Position numbers and translations under genes: made by a program. The notes beneath the pieces are model-generated. The model made no database searches. It was not told the origin of the DNA and saw only the letters and a list, made by a program, of their open reading frames with translations. A stretch of DNA of 64,000 bases from Aestuariivivens sediminicola (lineage in GTDB: Bacteria; Bacteroidota; Bacteroidia; Flavobacteriales; Flavobacteriaceae), in NCBI RefSeq assembly GCF_022662015.1, contig NZ_JAKMCM010000002.1:186001-250000 (forward strand). The letters run 5' to 3'. Shown here piece by piece: positions 17,370 through 25,269 of this stretch (the first letter of the stretch is position 1; every line of letters begins with the position of its first letter).

Positions 17370-19481
17370 ATGATCAGAATTAGTGCTTCTATACTTTTCC
17401 TACTGGGTATGTTTCCCTATTCCATTGTTTCACAAAGTACCTTGTACAATGAGAAACCTCCTGTTTTTGATACATGCAAAGGAATTGGTTTAGATGCCCT
17501 GCAAGACTGTTTTGATAAAAATGTTTACCAATTCATTTATGCCAATTTTAAGGTCCCTGATGAGGTCAGTAATGACAGCTATACCGGTGAGGTCTCTGTA
17601 TTGTTTGAAGTCGATACAACCGGAACGTTTCAGCTGGTTTATGTCGATGCGCTCTACGAGACATTAAAAGAGGAGACCAAACGCGTCTTTTCATCCTTTC
17701 CCCAAATAGAACCAGCCACCTACAATGGACGCCCAACATACAAGCAGTATGCCATGTCAATTAAGATGCCCTTCTTAACAAAGAGCGAGACCTACTTTAT
17801 AAAAGAAGAAGACGTAGCGGAAGTTAATGCTTTGGAACTGGCTTCCAAAAGAGAATTCGACAGCATGACCTCCTCGTTGGGACCCTATGAGAACAAACGC
17901 TTTTCGAGTCAGCTTAATATTCCCTTCACACATAGTTATTACGCACAATTCGACAGGAATCTCAATCTTGTAGGTACCAACAGCCATACAGCGTCGAAAC
18001 CATTTCTATTTGATGACATTGCGACCTATTATGATTTTGAGGCAGCACAGGAGCGTCTCAAAAAGGAGGCCAATACCTGGGTGGCGAGAAAATTATGGAA
18101 TGAACATTTAGTGCAGGTTCAAAGTAAGGATTACTGGTTTACCATCGACCCGATATTCGATCTGCAGGTAGGTAAGGATACCGAAGCCGATTTTAATTCT
18201 ACCTACAATAATACCCGAGGTATCCTGGTACAGGGAGGATTGGGGAATAAACTTAATTTTTATACATCCGTTTTTGAGAGTCAGGGACGCTTTGCTGAAT
18301 ATATTAATGAGTATTCAGAAGGGTTAAAAGCCTTTGGTCCGGATCCTGCCATAATTCCGGGACGGGGCATAGCGAAACGGTTTAAAACCGATTCATATGA
18401 CTATCCGGTGGCAGAGGCCTATCTGTCCTATACCCCGACCAAATTTATCAATATGCAGTTTGGTCATGGTAAAAATTTTATAGGAGACGGTTACCGTTCA
18501 TTGTTTTTAAGTGATGTGGCAAGCCCAAGTCCCTTTTTAAAATTAAATACCACCTTCTGGAAAATTAAATACACCAACACCTGGATGTGGTTAAAGGATG
18601 TGCGTCCGGAGGTCAATGAAGATGGGGCCTTCTTAACAAAGTATATGGCGAATCATTTCTTGAGCTGGAACGTTTCCAAACGGTTAAATTTAGGGTTTTT
18701 CGAATCGGTCTTATGGACCAATTCCAACGATCGCGGTTTCGATATAAATTATTTGAATCCGATCATATTTTATCGCGCCATAGAGTTCGAAACAGGTCAG
18801 GGTGCCGGTAATGCCATTGTTGGTGCATCTGCGAAGTATAAGCTTAATGACAACCTGAACCTCTACAGTCAATTTATTCTGGATGAATTTTCCCTGAATG
18901 ATATCAAGGCGGGTGAAAAAAGTTGGAAAAACAAATATGGATACCAATTAGGTCTTAAGTATTACAACGCATTTCATGTTGATAATTTAATGCTTCAAAT
19001 GGAATACAATCGCATCAGACCCTATACCTATTCGCATAATACCATCGTATTGAATTACGGCCACAACAACCAATCCATGGCCCATTTGTGGGGCGCCAAT
19101 TTAAGTGAGCTGGTACTTATAGGTCATTATCAGTACCAACGTTGGTTTGCGGATGCGAAACTTATTTTTGGAAAGCGGGGGATCGACTTTAATAATGGCA
19201 CCGATAACTTTAGCTATGGTGGAGATATTTACAGAGACTATAACGAACGTCCCTTCGATACGGGAATTGAAGTGGGTCAGGGTAATGCTGTGAACACATT
19301 TTATGGGAATTTACAGGGGGGTTATCTCATCAATCCGGTTTCTAATTTAAAACTGTTTGCAGACATTACAATAAGAAACTTTAATCCTGATACAGCATCA
19401 CCATCGGCTTTAGAGAGTGATACCGTTTGGTTTAACCTTGGGCTGAGGACCGACCTGTTCAATTGGTATTTCGATTTCTAA
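17370..19481 (+). CDS. remB: gliding motility protein RemB, with N-terminal TonB-like domain
   Basis: Secreted outer-membrane protein of 703 residues, assigned to RemB by gene order (sprA-gcvH-vanZ-tonB-remB) and by a large C-terminal domain rich in beta strands that resembles Wzi-like capsule-assembly barrels (NMQFGHGKNFIGDGYRSL and later WFNLGLRTDLFNWYFDF). A signal peptide ends near residue 21 (SQS). Residues about 30-135 align with the periplasmic part of the neighbouring TonB: PPVFDTCK with C36 and DCFDKNVYQF with C47 match VPVFPGCE and NCMSDKISKF, and EVSVLFEVDTTG matches NVIFKIDRTG. RemB is implicated in gliding and surface attachment in F. johnsoniae; its biochemical role is unknown. 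Confidence 0.8.
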   Translation: MIRISASILFLLGMFPYSIVSQSTLYNEKPPVFDTCKGIGLDALQDCFDKNVYQFIYANFKVPDEVSNDSYTGEVSVLFEVDTTGTFQLVYVDALYETLKEETKRVFSSFPQIEPATYNGRPTYKQYAMSIKMPFLTKSETYFIKEEDVAEVNALELASKREFDSMTSSLGPYENKRFSSQLNIPFTHSYYAQFDRNLNLVGTNSHTASKPFLFDDIATYYDFEAAQERLKKEANTWVARKLWNEHLVQVQSKDYWFTIDPIFDLQVGKDTEADFNSTYNNTRGILVQGGLGNKLNFYTSVFESQGRFAEYINEYSEGLKAFGPDPAIIPGRGIAKRFKTDSYDYPVAEAYLSYTPTKFINMQFGHGKNFIGDGYRSLFLSDVASPSPFLKLNTTFWKIKYTNTWMWLKDVRPEVNEDGAFLTKYMANHFLSWNVSKRLNLGFFESVLWTNSNDRGFDINYLNPIIFYRAIEFETGQGAGNAIVGASAKYKLNDNLNLYSQFILDEFSLNDIKAGEKSWKNKYGYQLGLKYYNAFHVDNLMLQMEYNRIRPYTYSHNTIVLNYGHNNQSMAHLWGANLSELVLIGHYQYQRWFADAKLIFGKRGIDFNNGTDNFSYGGDIYRDYNERPFDTGIEVGQGNAVNTFYGNLQGGYLINPVSNLKLFADITIRNFNPDTASPSALESDTVWFNLGLRTDLFNWYFDF

Positions 19482-19548
19482 TACCTCAAAGACGCCAATG
19501 CCGTGCGTATTCCTTTACTAATCCCTAAGCACGATGATTGAAAATTCT

Positions 19549-19605
19549 CCTGTGAATTTTCAAAAAACACCTGTGAATTTTCAAAATTGTCCTGTGAATT
19601 TGCCG
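19549..19605. repeat. three 21-bp tandem repeats
   Basis: CCTGTGAATTT begins at 19549, 19570 and 19591, an exact 21-base period. The first two copies continue as TCAAAA and the third diverges into GCCG. The array starts 67 bases after the remB stop and is preceded by AAAATT that can pair with it. There is no spacer variation of CRISPR type. Confidence 0.75.
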
Positions 19606-19735
19606 ATTGGATGCTTACAAAATGAAACAAGTCTAACTACCTTTGATATCCCTTTTGCCTATCCCTTTTAAATACAATGGCTAAGCCTATAAACCAGAAA
19701 GGTAAATTGTTTTTTCACGCCTGTCCTAGGAGGAG

Positions 19736-19980
19736 CAAGATAAAATAAACATCCGTCTTACCCTCACGAGTTGAGAAAGTCCCTAATAGCTGGCAGGCGA
19801 GTGTCAATCAATTGAAAAAGGCGTAAAAATCCATGTAGCTTGACGACTGTAAGGAGGAATTCATGGATTTTAGCCTTTAAAATTAGAATTGACCGCCGAA
19901 GCTATAAGGACTAGACCTTCCTGCCTGCCATCCGCCAGGTAGGCAGGTTTGGTTCTTTTTACGGCAATGGGAAAAAGAAC
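19736..19980 (+). repeat. dispersed repeat module A1 (inverted copy of 42609-42825)
   Basis: This noncoding block matches the reverse complement of 42609-42825 over about 215 bases with scattered changes. It contains a hairpin with arms AAAATCCATG (19826-19835) and CATGGATTTT (19862-19871), extended by flanking GGC and GCC, and a second hairpin GTTCTTTTT (19952-19960) with AAAAAGAAC (19972-19980). A 28-base palindromic unit interrupts it at 19920. No reading frame is conserved, so it looks like a structured, non-autonomous repeat. Confidence 0.75.
19920..19947. repeat. 28-bp palindromic element inserted in repeat A1
   Basis: Arms CCTGCCT (19920-19926) and AGGCAGG (19941-19947) enclose a 14-base centre. 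The flanks GGACTAGACCTT and TTTGGTTC are joined directly, without this unit, in the other repeat copy, so it is a precise insertion of 28 bases with no obvious target duplication. Confidence 0.7.
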
Positions 19981-20049
19981 AATTAACCTTAGTATCAAAT
20001 TATCCAGAACCCAATGTTAGGGGTTGGAACTATATCTCATTGCTAGGTA

Positions 20050-20400
20050 TCATTTGGCTCCAGCGCTAAAACAGTCTACAGACTGTTTATTTACGCTTGG
20101 CCCGGGAGGAGTAAGATATATTAATACTACTTGTTCCCCTCTTGAGACCAAGAGGGGTGTCACGCTATCGCGTGACGGGGAGTTTGACTTTAAGTTTAGT
20201 TTGTTTTTTCATAACCCTCCGTCCCACGCCTGCGGCGTGATCCACCTCCCTTAAGCTAAAGGGAGGAGCCAGTTGCAATAATCTTTCTTGTTCCCCTCTT
20301 CAGAGGAAGAGGGCGACCGAGCGTTCAAAATACATCCTGTGGATGTATTTGGCAAAGGGGTGAGCTGGCGAGTTGGCATATCGCGTGACGGGGAGTTTGA
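20050..20400 (+). repeat. dispersed repeat module A2 (inverted copy of 42830-43135)
   Basis: Several segments match the reverse complement of 42830-43135. They include the hairpin AAACAGTCT (20069-20077) with AGACTGTTT (20080-20088), the GCTTGGCCCGGGAGGAG stretch, CATAACCCTCCGTCCCACG and CCTCCCTTAAGCTAAAGGGAGG. Similar short GC-rich units (ATCGCGTGACGGGGAGTTTGA at about 20168 and 20380, TTCCCCTCTT at about 20133 and 20291) recur within the block. Weak reading frames cross it but none is shared between the two copies, so the block is treated as noncoding. Confidence 0.7.
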
Positions 20401-20481
20401 AAATACATGATCGAAAAATAAAAATAAAATCCAATTCCTATTTACCAAACAGAATAGGGTCATTTGAGGCCCCAGCTCACA

Positions 20482-21339
20482 TTACTCCTTCAAACTCCTA
20501 TAAAAGGTCCTTCTGATTTTTTCTGAGGAAATAAAATTCCAACTGTAGCCAAGGTCATCATATGCCTTTGTAAGCGCGGTATTGACAGCAACCTCTTCCT
20601 CGGATTTTCCGTCTTTTATTTCATGGAGAATTTTTGTTCTCAGATCTTCGAGCATACTCAAAAAGAATCGATACGCTTTTTTATCGGAGGGATGACCATG
20701 CCCCGGTATAATTTTAGTGTCCTCATCAATTAGAATTAAGGCCTTTTTAACGGCATCAATATACCCGTTTACACTACCGCCCGAGGTTAAATCAATATAA
20801 GGATAACGTTCGTGAAAGAATACATCTCCCGTATGCAGGACATTGCTATCAGTGAAATAAAGCATACTGTCCCCATCGGTATGGGCATTATCGAAATGTA
20901 CCACCAAAACCTGTTCTCCATTCAGGTAAATATGGAGTTTGTCGCTGTAGGTAATAACGGGCAATGCGTCTTTTTCCTGATGTTCTATGCGCCATCTCAC
21001 ATTGTCGTGTGCAATTATGGTCGTATTCCCTTTGGCTATATTGCTGTTCCCACCTGAATGGTCGCCGTGGTGATGTGTATTAACTAAAAACTTTATAGGT
21101 TTGTCACTTAGCGCTCTGATCGCTTCGCGTATTTTAGGGGTGACATGCGCGAATTGACTATCGATCATTAAAACACCTTCATCTCCCACAGAGATCCCGA
21201 TATTGCCTCCCTGACCTTCCAGCATATAAATGTGTTCGGCCATTTTCAGGGTCTTAATAACTACAGCATTGTTTTGTGCACCTGTTGTAAAAAATAATAA
21301 AAGAAGGAATGGGGTAATGGTCCTGAATAAATGGTTCAT
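20482..21339 (-). CDS. secreted MBL-fold metallo-hydrolase
   Basis: Metallo-beta-lactamase-fold hydrolase of 285 residues with an N-terminal signal peptide (FLLLLFFTTGAQ). Zinc-site motifs are NTHHHGDHSGGN, FDNAHTDGDS, VLHTGDVFF and IIPGHGHPSD, giving the usual two-metal centre. It resembles the broad periplasmic MBL hydrolase group rather than a proven class B beta-lactamase, so the substrate is unknown. It stands alone on the minus strand between the repeat block and the cytochrome oxidase genes and is divergent from ctaB, with 143 bases between them. Confidence 0.85.
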   Translation of the reverse strand: MNHLFRTITPFLLLLFFTTGAQNNAVVIKTLKMAEHIYMLEGQGGNIGISVGDEGVLMIDSQFAHVTPKIREAIRALSDKPIKFLVNTHHHGDHSGGNSNIAKGNTTIIAHDNVRWRIEHQEKDALPVITYSDKLHIYLNGEQVLVVHFDNAHTDGDSMLYFTDSNVLHTGDVFFHERYPYIDLTSGGSVNGYIDAVKKALILIDEDTKIIPGHGHPSDKKAYRFFLSMLEDLRTKILHEIKDGKSEEEVAVNTALTKAYDDLGYSWNFISSEKIRRTFYRSLKE

Positions 21340-21416
21340 AGAGTAAAATCATGATGTGGTTTAAAAATACAAAAATTATTGCGCTGTCGCCAGGAACTAA
21401 ATAAGGCTTAAAAGCA

Positions 21417-21447
21417 TTGCTCAAAATACAGTAAAAAGGTATCTTTG
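21417..21447 (+). promoter_or_regulatory. promoter of the ctaB-cox operon
   Basis: TTG at 21417-21419 and TATCTTTG at 21440-21447 are separated by 20 bases, one off the ideal 19. The box lies 35 bases before the TTG start of ctaB, in the divergent gap with the MBL hydrolase. Confidence 0.65.
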
Positions 21448-21482
21448 CACTCGCCATTTAAAGAGGAGCAATAGGAAATACA

Positions 21483-22376
21483 TTGAACAGGTCAGAGTCT
21501 TCATTATCAATTCACGCCATAGTTTCAGATTTTAAGGAAATTACAAAAATGCGACTTTCCCTAAGTGTCGTGTTCTCATCACTGGCCGGCTATCTCTTAG
21601 GGGTTAGTACGGTGGACTATGTGACGCTGATTTTATTGGCCTTGGGGGGCTATTTCATGGTAGGGGCCTCGAATGCCTTCAATCAGATTATTGAAAAAGA
21701 CCTGGATGCTTTAATGGTTCGGACCAGGAACAGACCGATACCGGCTGGTCGGATGACCGTTACCACTGCCTTCTGGATCGCTGCGATCTTTACTTTGTTG
21801 GGTATCGTTATTTTGTATACCATTAATAAGCAAACTGCCATGTTCGGGGCGATCTCTATATTTTTATATACCTGTGTCTACACCCCCCTTAAAACCAAAA
21901 CACCTTTGGCCGTATTTGTGGGTGCCATTCCGGGAGCTATCCCCTTTATGCTGGGTTGGGTTGCCGCTACAGACGATTTCGGGATTGAACCAGGGACCTT
22001 GTTTGCCCTCCAGTTTTTTTGGCAATTTCCCCATTTTTGGGCAATTGGGTGGTTTTTGTTCGATGATTATGAAAAGGCAGGATTCTACATGTTGCCTACA
22101 GGCAAGCAAGATAAAGGAACTGCTGTACAGACCATCATGTATACCATATGGACCATTTTGGTGTCGATAATACCGGTATTTGGATTTACTGGTGCTTTAC
22201 AATTATCGGTCATAGGGGCTATAATGGTACTGCTTTTGGGGTTATGGATGTTGTACTATGCGGTACGCTTATTCAATAAGATGACAGAAAAGGCTGCCAA
22301 ACAGCTCATGCTGGTGAGCGTGTCTTATATCTCGATAGTACAACTGGTTTATGTGGTTGATAAATTTATAAGCTAA
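21483..22376 (+). CDS. ctaB: protoheme IX farnesyltransferase (heme O synthase)
   Basis: UbiA-family integral membrane prenyltransferase that adds a farnesyl group to protoheme to make heme O for terminal oxidases. The 297 residues form about eight or nine membrane helices. The first aspartate-rich motif appears as NQIIEKDLDALMVRTRNRP, with D and R residues binding the diphosphate. Translation starts at a TTG (21483), giving MNRSESSLSIHAIV, since no suitable ATG is present before the first helix. It is followed after 2 bases by a cytochrome oxidase subunit III gene, as expected for heme supply to the same enzyme. Confidence 0.95.
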   Translation: MNRSESSLSIHAIVSDFKEITKMRLSLSVVFSSLAGYLLGVSTVDYVTLILLALGGYFMVGASNAFNQIIEKDLDALMVRTRNRPIPAGRMTVTTAFWIAAIFTLLGIVILYTINKQTAMFGAISIFLYTCVYTPLKTKTPLAVFVGAIPGAIPFMLGWVAATDDFGIEPGTLFALQFFWQFPHFWAIGWFLFDDYEKAGFYMLPTGKQDKGTAVQTIMYTIWTILVSIIPVFGFTGALQLSVIGAIMVLLLGLWMLYYAVRLFNKMTEKAAKQLMLVSVSYISIVQLVYVVDKFIS

Positions 22377-22378
22377 AA

Positions 22379-22960
22379 ATGGATTTAACTCAAGGAACAC
22401 AAGAAGAAAAGCAAATCAGGGCAAAAAAAATGATGCTCTGGTTTGGTATTGTATCACTGGTCATGACCTTTGCAGGTTGGACCAGTGCTTATATTGTCAG
22501 TAAATCGCGGCCCGACTGGCTTAACAATTTTGATTTGCCGGATGCATTCCTGTTAAGTGTAGCTATTATTGTATTGAGCAGTTTTACCCTTATTCTGGCC
22601 AAAAATGCTTTGAAAAAGGACAAGAGGTCTCAAACCACCTTATTTTTAGGGCTAACACTCGTTTTGGGTTTCCTTTTTATTTACAATCAGTTTCAGGGCT
22701 TTAATGAGATCATTGGAAGTGGCTATCATTTTACCGGACCTACGAGTAATATTACAATGACCTTTATTTTTGTGATAGCCTTTATGCATGTGCTGCATGT
22801 CATAGTTGGTTTAATATGTTTGTTGGTAGTAATTTATAATCATTTTAAACAAAAGTATACGGCAACAAGTTATCTCGGATTCGAACTTGCAGCTACTTTT
22901 TGGCACTTTGTGGATATCCTTTGGATCCTGCTGTTTTTGTTTTTATATTTCTTTAGATAA
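22379..22960 (+). CDS. heme-copper oxidase subunit III, short form
   Basis: Five-helix subunit III of 193 residues, of the short CyoC/CtaE type found in bacterial caa3 and quinol oxidases. Characteristic features are KMMLWFGIVSLVMTFAGWTSAY at the start, the HVLHVIVGL helix and the C-terminal ATFWHFVDILWILLF. It probably belongs to the oxidase whose subunits I and II are encoded outside the window. A second, larger subunit III gene follows directly, so this may be a paralogue of distinct role. Confidence 0.9.
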   Translation: MDLTQGTQEEKQIRAKKMMLWFGIVSLVMTFAGWTSAYIVSKSRPDWLNNFDLPDAFLLSVAIIVLSSFTLILAKNALKKDKRSQTTLFLGLTLVLGFLFIYNQFQGFNEIIGSGYHFTGPTSNITMTFIFVIAFMHVLHVIVGLICLLVVIYNHFKQKYTATSYLGFELAATFWHFVDILWILLFLFLYFFR

Positions 22961-22973
22961 CGAATAAAATGAT

Positions 22974-22981
22974 TATTTTTG
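22974..22981 (+). promoter_or_regulatory. candidate internal -7 box before the second subunit III gene
   Basis: TATTTTTG matches TAnnTTTG and lies 29 bases before the ATG at 23011. The -33 region is only TTT, so it may be a weak internal promoter in the operon. Confidence 0.4.
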
Positions 22982-23010
22982 TGCAACTTTAAAAAAAACA
23001 ACCAATACTT

Positions 23011-23991
23011 ATGAGTACTACAGTTGTAAATACTGGAACAGAAGGTAAAGCATGGGGCGGCGGTAACAGGCCTTTAAATGCCAGTTATGGTAAAATGATG
23101 ATGTGGTTTTTCATTGTTTCAGATGCCTTAACCTTTTCCGGATTTCTGGCGGCCTATGGCTTTTCAAGATTTAAGTTTATTGATTCCTGGCCCATAGCCG
23201 ATGAGGTTTTTACCCACGTACCATTTTTACACGGTCAGGAATTGCCGATGATTTACGTGGCGTTTATGACCTTCATACTTATTATGTCCTCCGTTACCAT
23301 GGTGTTGGCAGTAGATGCCGGGCATCACTTGAATAAGGCGAAGGTAACACTGTATATGTTGTTAACCATTCTTGGCGGTCTTATTTTCGTTGGATCGCAG
23401 GCTTGGGAATGGGCTACATTCATTAAAGGAGATTACGGAGCCATACAAACCAAAGGAGGCAATATTTTACAATTCGTGGATACGGAAGGACATCGTGTAG
23501 CACTTCGCGATTTTGCCGTTGTCGAACCTAAGGAACGAACAGCTCATGATAAAACAAATGGTTTATGGTTTGTTGAGGAAGGGACGCTTCCTAGCTATAC
23601 CGTTGAAGAAGTTATAGCTGGCTTAGAGACGCATGAAAACATATTGGTAAGAACCCAGTTATTGGATGAACATGGCCAAAAAACAATTCTCTCTCGTGAG
23701 GAATCGTTGAAACAATTGAAGCAAAACGGTAAGGCCGTTGTTGAAGGCGCTAATCTTCATGTTAATGAATACGGGTCTCCACTGTTTGCAGATTTCTTTT
23801 TCTTTATTACCGGATTTCACGGTTTCCACGTGTTTTCTGGGGTGGTCATAAATATCATCATTTTCTTTAATGTGATTCTGGGTACTTACGAGCGACGAAA
23901 AAGTTATGAAATGGTAGAGAAGGTGGGTCTGTATTGGCACTTTGTAGATTTGGTATGGGTATTTGTATTTACATTCTTCTATCTGGTTTAA
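23011..23991 (+). CDS. cytochrome c oxidase subunit III with large soluble insertion
   Basis: Subunit III homologue of 326 residues. The membrane core is recognisable from KMMMWFFIVSDALTFSGFLAAY near the N-terminus, HGFHVFSGV and the C-terminal GLYWHFVDLVWVFVF. Between the helix ending QAWEWATFI and the helix beginning SPLFADFFFF there is an extra hydrophilic stretch of about 115 residues (roughly 142-256) with no membrane helix. It contains a plausible small beta-rich domain (NILQFVDTEGHRVALRDFAV). It is tandem with the short subunit III and precedes subunit IV. The insertion is the main difference from textbook subunit III. Confidence 0.9.
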   Translation: MSTTVVNTGTEGKAWGGGNRPLNASYGKMMMWFFIVSDALTFSGFLAAYGFSRFKFIDSWPIADEVFTHVPFLHGQELPMIYVAFMTFILIMSSVTMVLAVDAGHHLNKAKVTLYMLLTILGGLIFVGSQAWEWATFIKGDYGAIQTKGGNILQFVDTEGHRVALRDFAVVEPKERTAHDKTNGLWFVEEGTLPSYTVEEVIAGLETHENILVRTQLLDEHGQKTILSREESLKQLKQNGKAVVEGANLHVNEYGSPLFADFFFFITGFHGFHVFSGVVINIIIFFNVILGTYERRKSYEMVEKVGLYWHFVDLVWVFVFTFFYLV

Positions 23992-24013
23992 AAAATAAAG
24001 CACAATTTAAAAA

Positions 24014-24394
24014 ATGGGACACGGTCATAATTTAGCGATATTAAGAGGATTAATTAAATTCAAGAGCAATACCCAGAAAATCTGGGGGGTTTTAATCCTG
24101 TTGTCAATTGTAACAACGGTTGAAGTGGCTTTAGGTATTTACAAACCTGAAAGTCTGATGATAAAGGTACTGGGAATGAAATTACTCAACTGGATATTCA
24201 TCATATTAACCATTGTAAAGGCCTATTACATTACCTGGGATTTCATGCATATGCGCGATGAAACCAAAGCCTTGCGCCGAATGGTGGTATGGACCGCTAT
24301 TTTCCTGATCCTTTATCTTATTTTCATCTTATTACAAGAGGGTGGATATGTATTCGATGTATACAGTTCAGGATACGTAAAAAGAGATTTCTAA
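24014..24394 (+). CDS. cytochrome c oxidase subunit IV (prokaryotic type)
   Basis: Small three-helix membrane protein of 126 residues matching the prokaryotic cytochrome c oxidase subunit IV family, with VEVALGIY in the first helix and KAYYITWDFMHMRDET between later helices. It stabilises the oxidase core. It sits 22 bases after the subunit III gene and ends the first oxidase transcript, since a strong terminator follows 32 bases after the stop. Confidence 0.88.
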   Translation: MGHGHNLAILRGLIKFKSNTQKIWGVLILLSIVTTVEVALGIYKPESLMIKVLGMKLLNWIFIILTIVKAYYITWDFMHMRDETKALRRMVVWTAIFLILYLIFILLQEGGYVFDVYSSGYVKRDF

Positions 24395-24426
24395 TCAGGT
24401 ATTTTAAGGTTAAATAATATATAATT

Positions 24427-24455
24427 AGGCGGTTTTTAGACCGCCTTTTTTTATT
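24427..24455 (+). terminator. rho-independent terminator after oxidase subunit IV
   Basis: AGGCGGT and ACCGCCT pair around a TTTTTAG loop and are followed by TTTTTTTATTTTT. The T tract overlaps a TATTTTTG box that may start the next transcript. Confidence 0.88.
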
Positions 24456-24459
24456 TTTG
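24452..24459 (+). promoter_or_regulatory. candidate -7 box overlapping the terminator T tract
   Basis: TATTTTTG fits TAnnTTTG and lies 11 bases before the ATG at 24471, so transcription would start close to the start codon. No TTG is correctly spaced upstream. Confidence 0.4.
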
Positions 24460-24470
24460 CAAAGCTGTAA

Positions 24471-25196
24471 ATGATGAGGAAAACAAAGATGAATTATAAA
24501 AAGGTCAAACGGTATACGGTACTTGGGATACTCTTTTTTCTTCCCGTTACTTTTTTACTCTTTCTATATCCGGCGACTCATAATTACACCCCTCTGGATA
24601 TTGTGAATACCAATGTGGCGGATATCTATCAGTTCGAAGATCTAAGTGAGAACAGCGTGGTATTTAAAGATCACATAACCGTTTTAGGCTTTATTGGCAG
24701 GAATCCAGAGCAGCAATTGGTGGCCCTGTCTAACTTAAAAGAACTGGTCTATGATAAGTTCAAAGGGTTTAAGAAGTTTCAGATCGTTGTTGTAGCTCCC
24801 AAAGGGATCGAGTCTGCTGTAAAGGAATTAGAATCCGAAATAAGTTCTTATGAAGATCTGAAATTTTGGCACTACGTATTTGGAGAACCTGATGCTATTT
24901 TGGATGTATATGGCAGTTTGAAGTGGCATAGCAATCTGGAGAGTGATTTAAGCACAGATCAGGTGTTTGTCATCGATAAAGATTTAAACCAGCGAGGACG
25001 ATTGGATGACCGCAGCGAGAAGGCGGTTGAAAAGGATGAAACGCCTTATATGTTGTACAGCTACGACTGTATTGAAGTGTCTGAAATAAAGAACAAAATG
25101 AATGACGATTTGCGTATACTCTTAACGGAATATCGTCAAAAGCGAAAAGGAAATTTTAACTCCGACATCAGACGTGCGAAAGATTTAAAGGATTAA
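24471..25196 (+). CDS. membrane-anchored SCO-like thioredoxin-fold protein lacking copper ligands
   Basis: Protein of 241 residues with one N-terminal membrane helix (about residues 15-35) and a periplasmic domain that follows the layout of SCO proteins. ITVLGFIGRNPEQQL occupies the place where SCO has its CxxxC loop, and DQVFVIDKDLNQRGRLDDR matches the NFALIDKKGFIRSRTD region of the SCO protein just downstream. The two copper-binding cysteines are absent; the only cysteine is in SYDCIEV near the C-terminus. Expected role is in oxidase assembly, perhaps as a non-catalytic partner. This is inferred from fold and position. It is not a family I can name with certainty. Confidence 0.75.
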   Translation: MMRKTKMNYKKVKRYTVLGILFFLPVTFLLFLYPATHNYTPLDIVNTNVADIYQFEDLSENSVVFKDHITVLGFIGRNPEQQLVALSNLKELVYDKFKGFKKFQIVVVAPKGIESAVKELESEISSYEDLKFWHYVFGEPDAILDVYGSLKWHSNLESDLSTDQVFVIDKDLNQRGRLDDRSEKAVEKDETPYMLYSYDCIEVSEIKNKMNDDLRILLTEYRQKRKGNFNSDIRRAKDLKD

Positions 25197-25269
25197 ATGG
25201 ATCGCAAGTTCATGAGATGGGACAGTGGTACTTTTTAAAAAGTATGTTGCGTTAAGTAAAGCATTTAAA

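Noticed and set aside
19549-19605. CRISPR array
   Set aside because: Only three units at 21-base period with no unique spacers of normal size, and no cas genes.
20024-20463. Reading frames of 70-76 codons on both strands within repeat A2
   Set aside because: They lie wholly in the dispersed repeat, are not preserved in the inverted copy, and their translations have no domain or signal features.
19482-20481. Insertion sequence or transposase remnant
   Set aside because: Repeats and hairpins are present, but no fragment of a transposase, DDE or HUH motif can be read in any frame.
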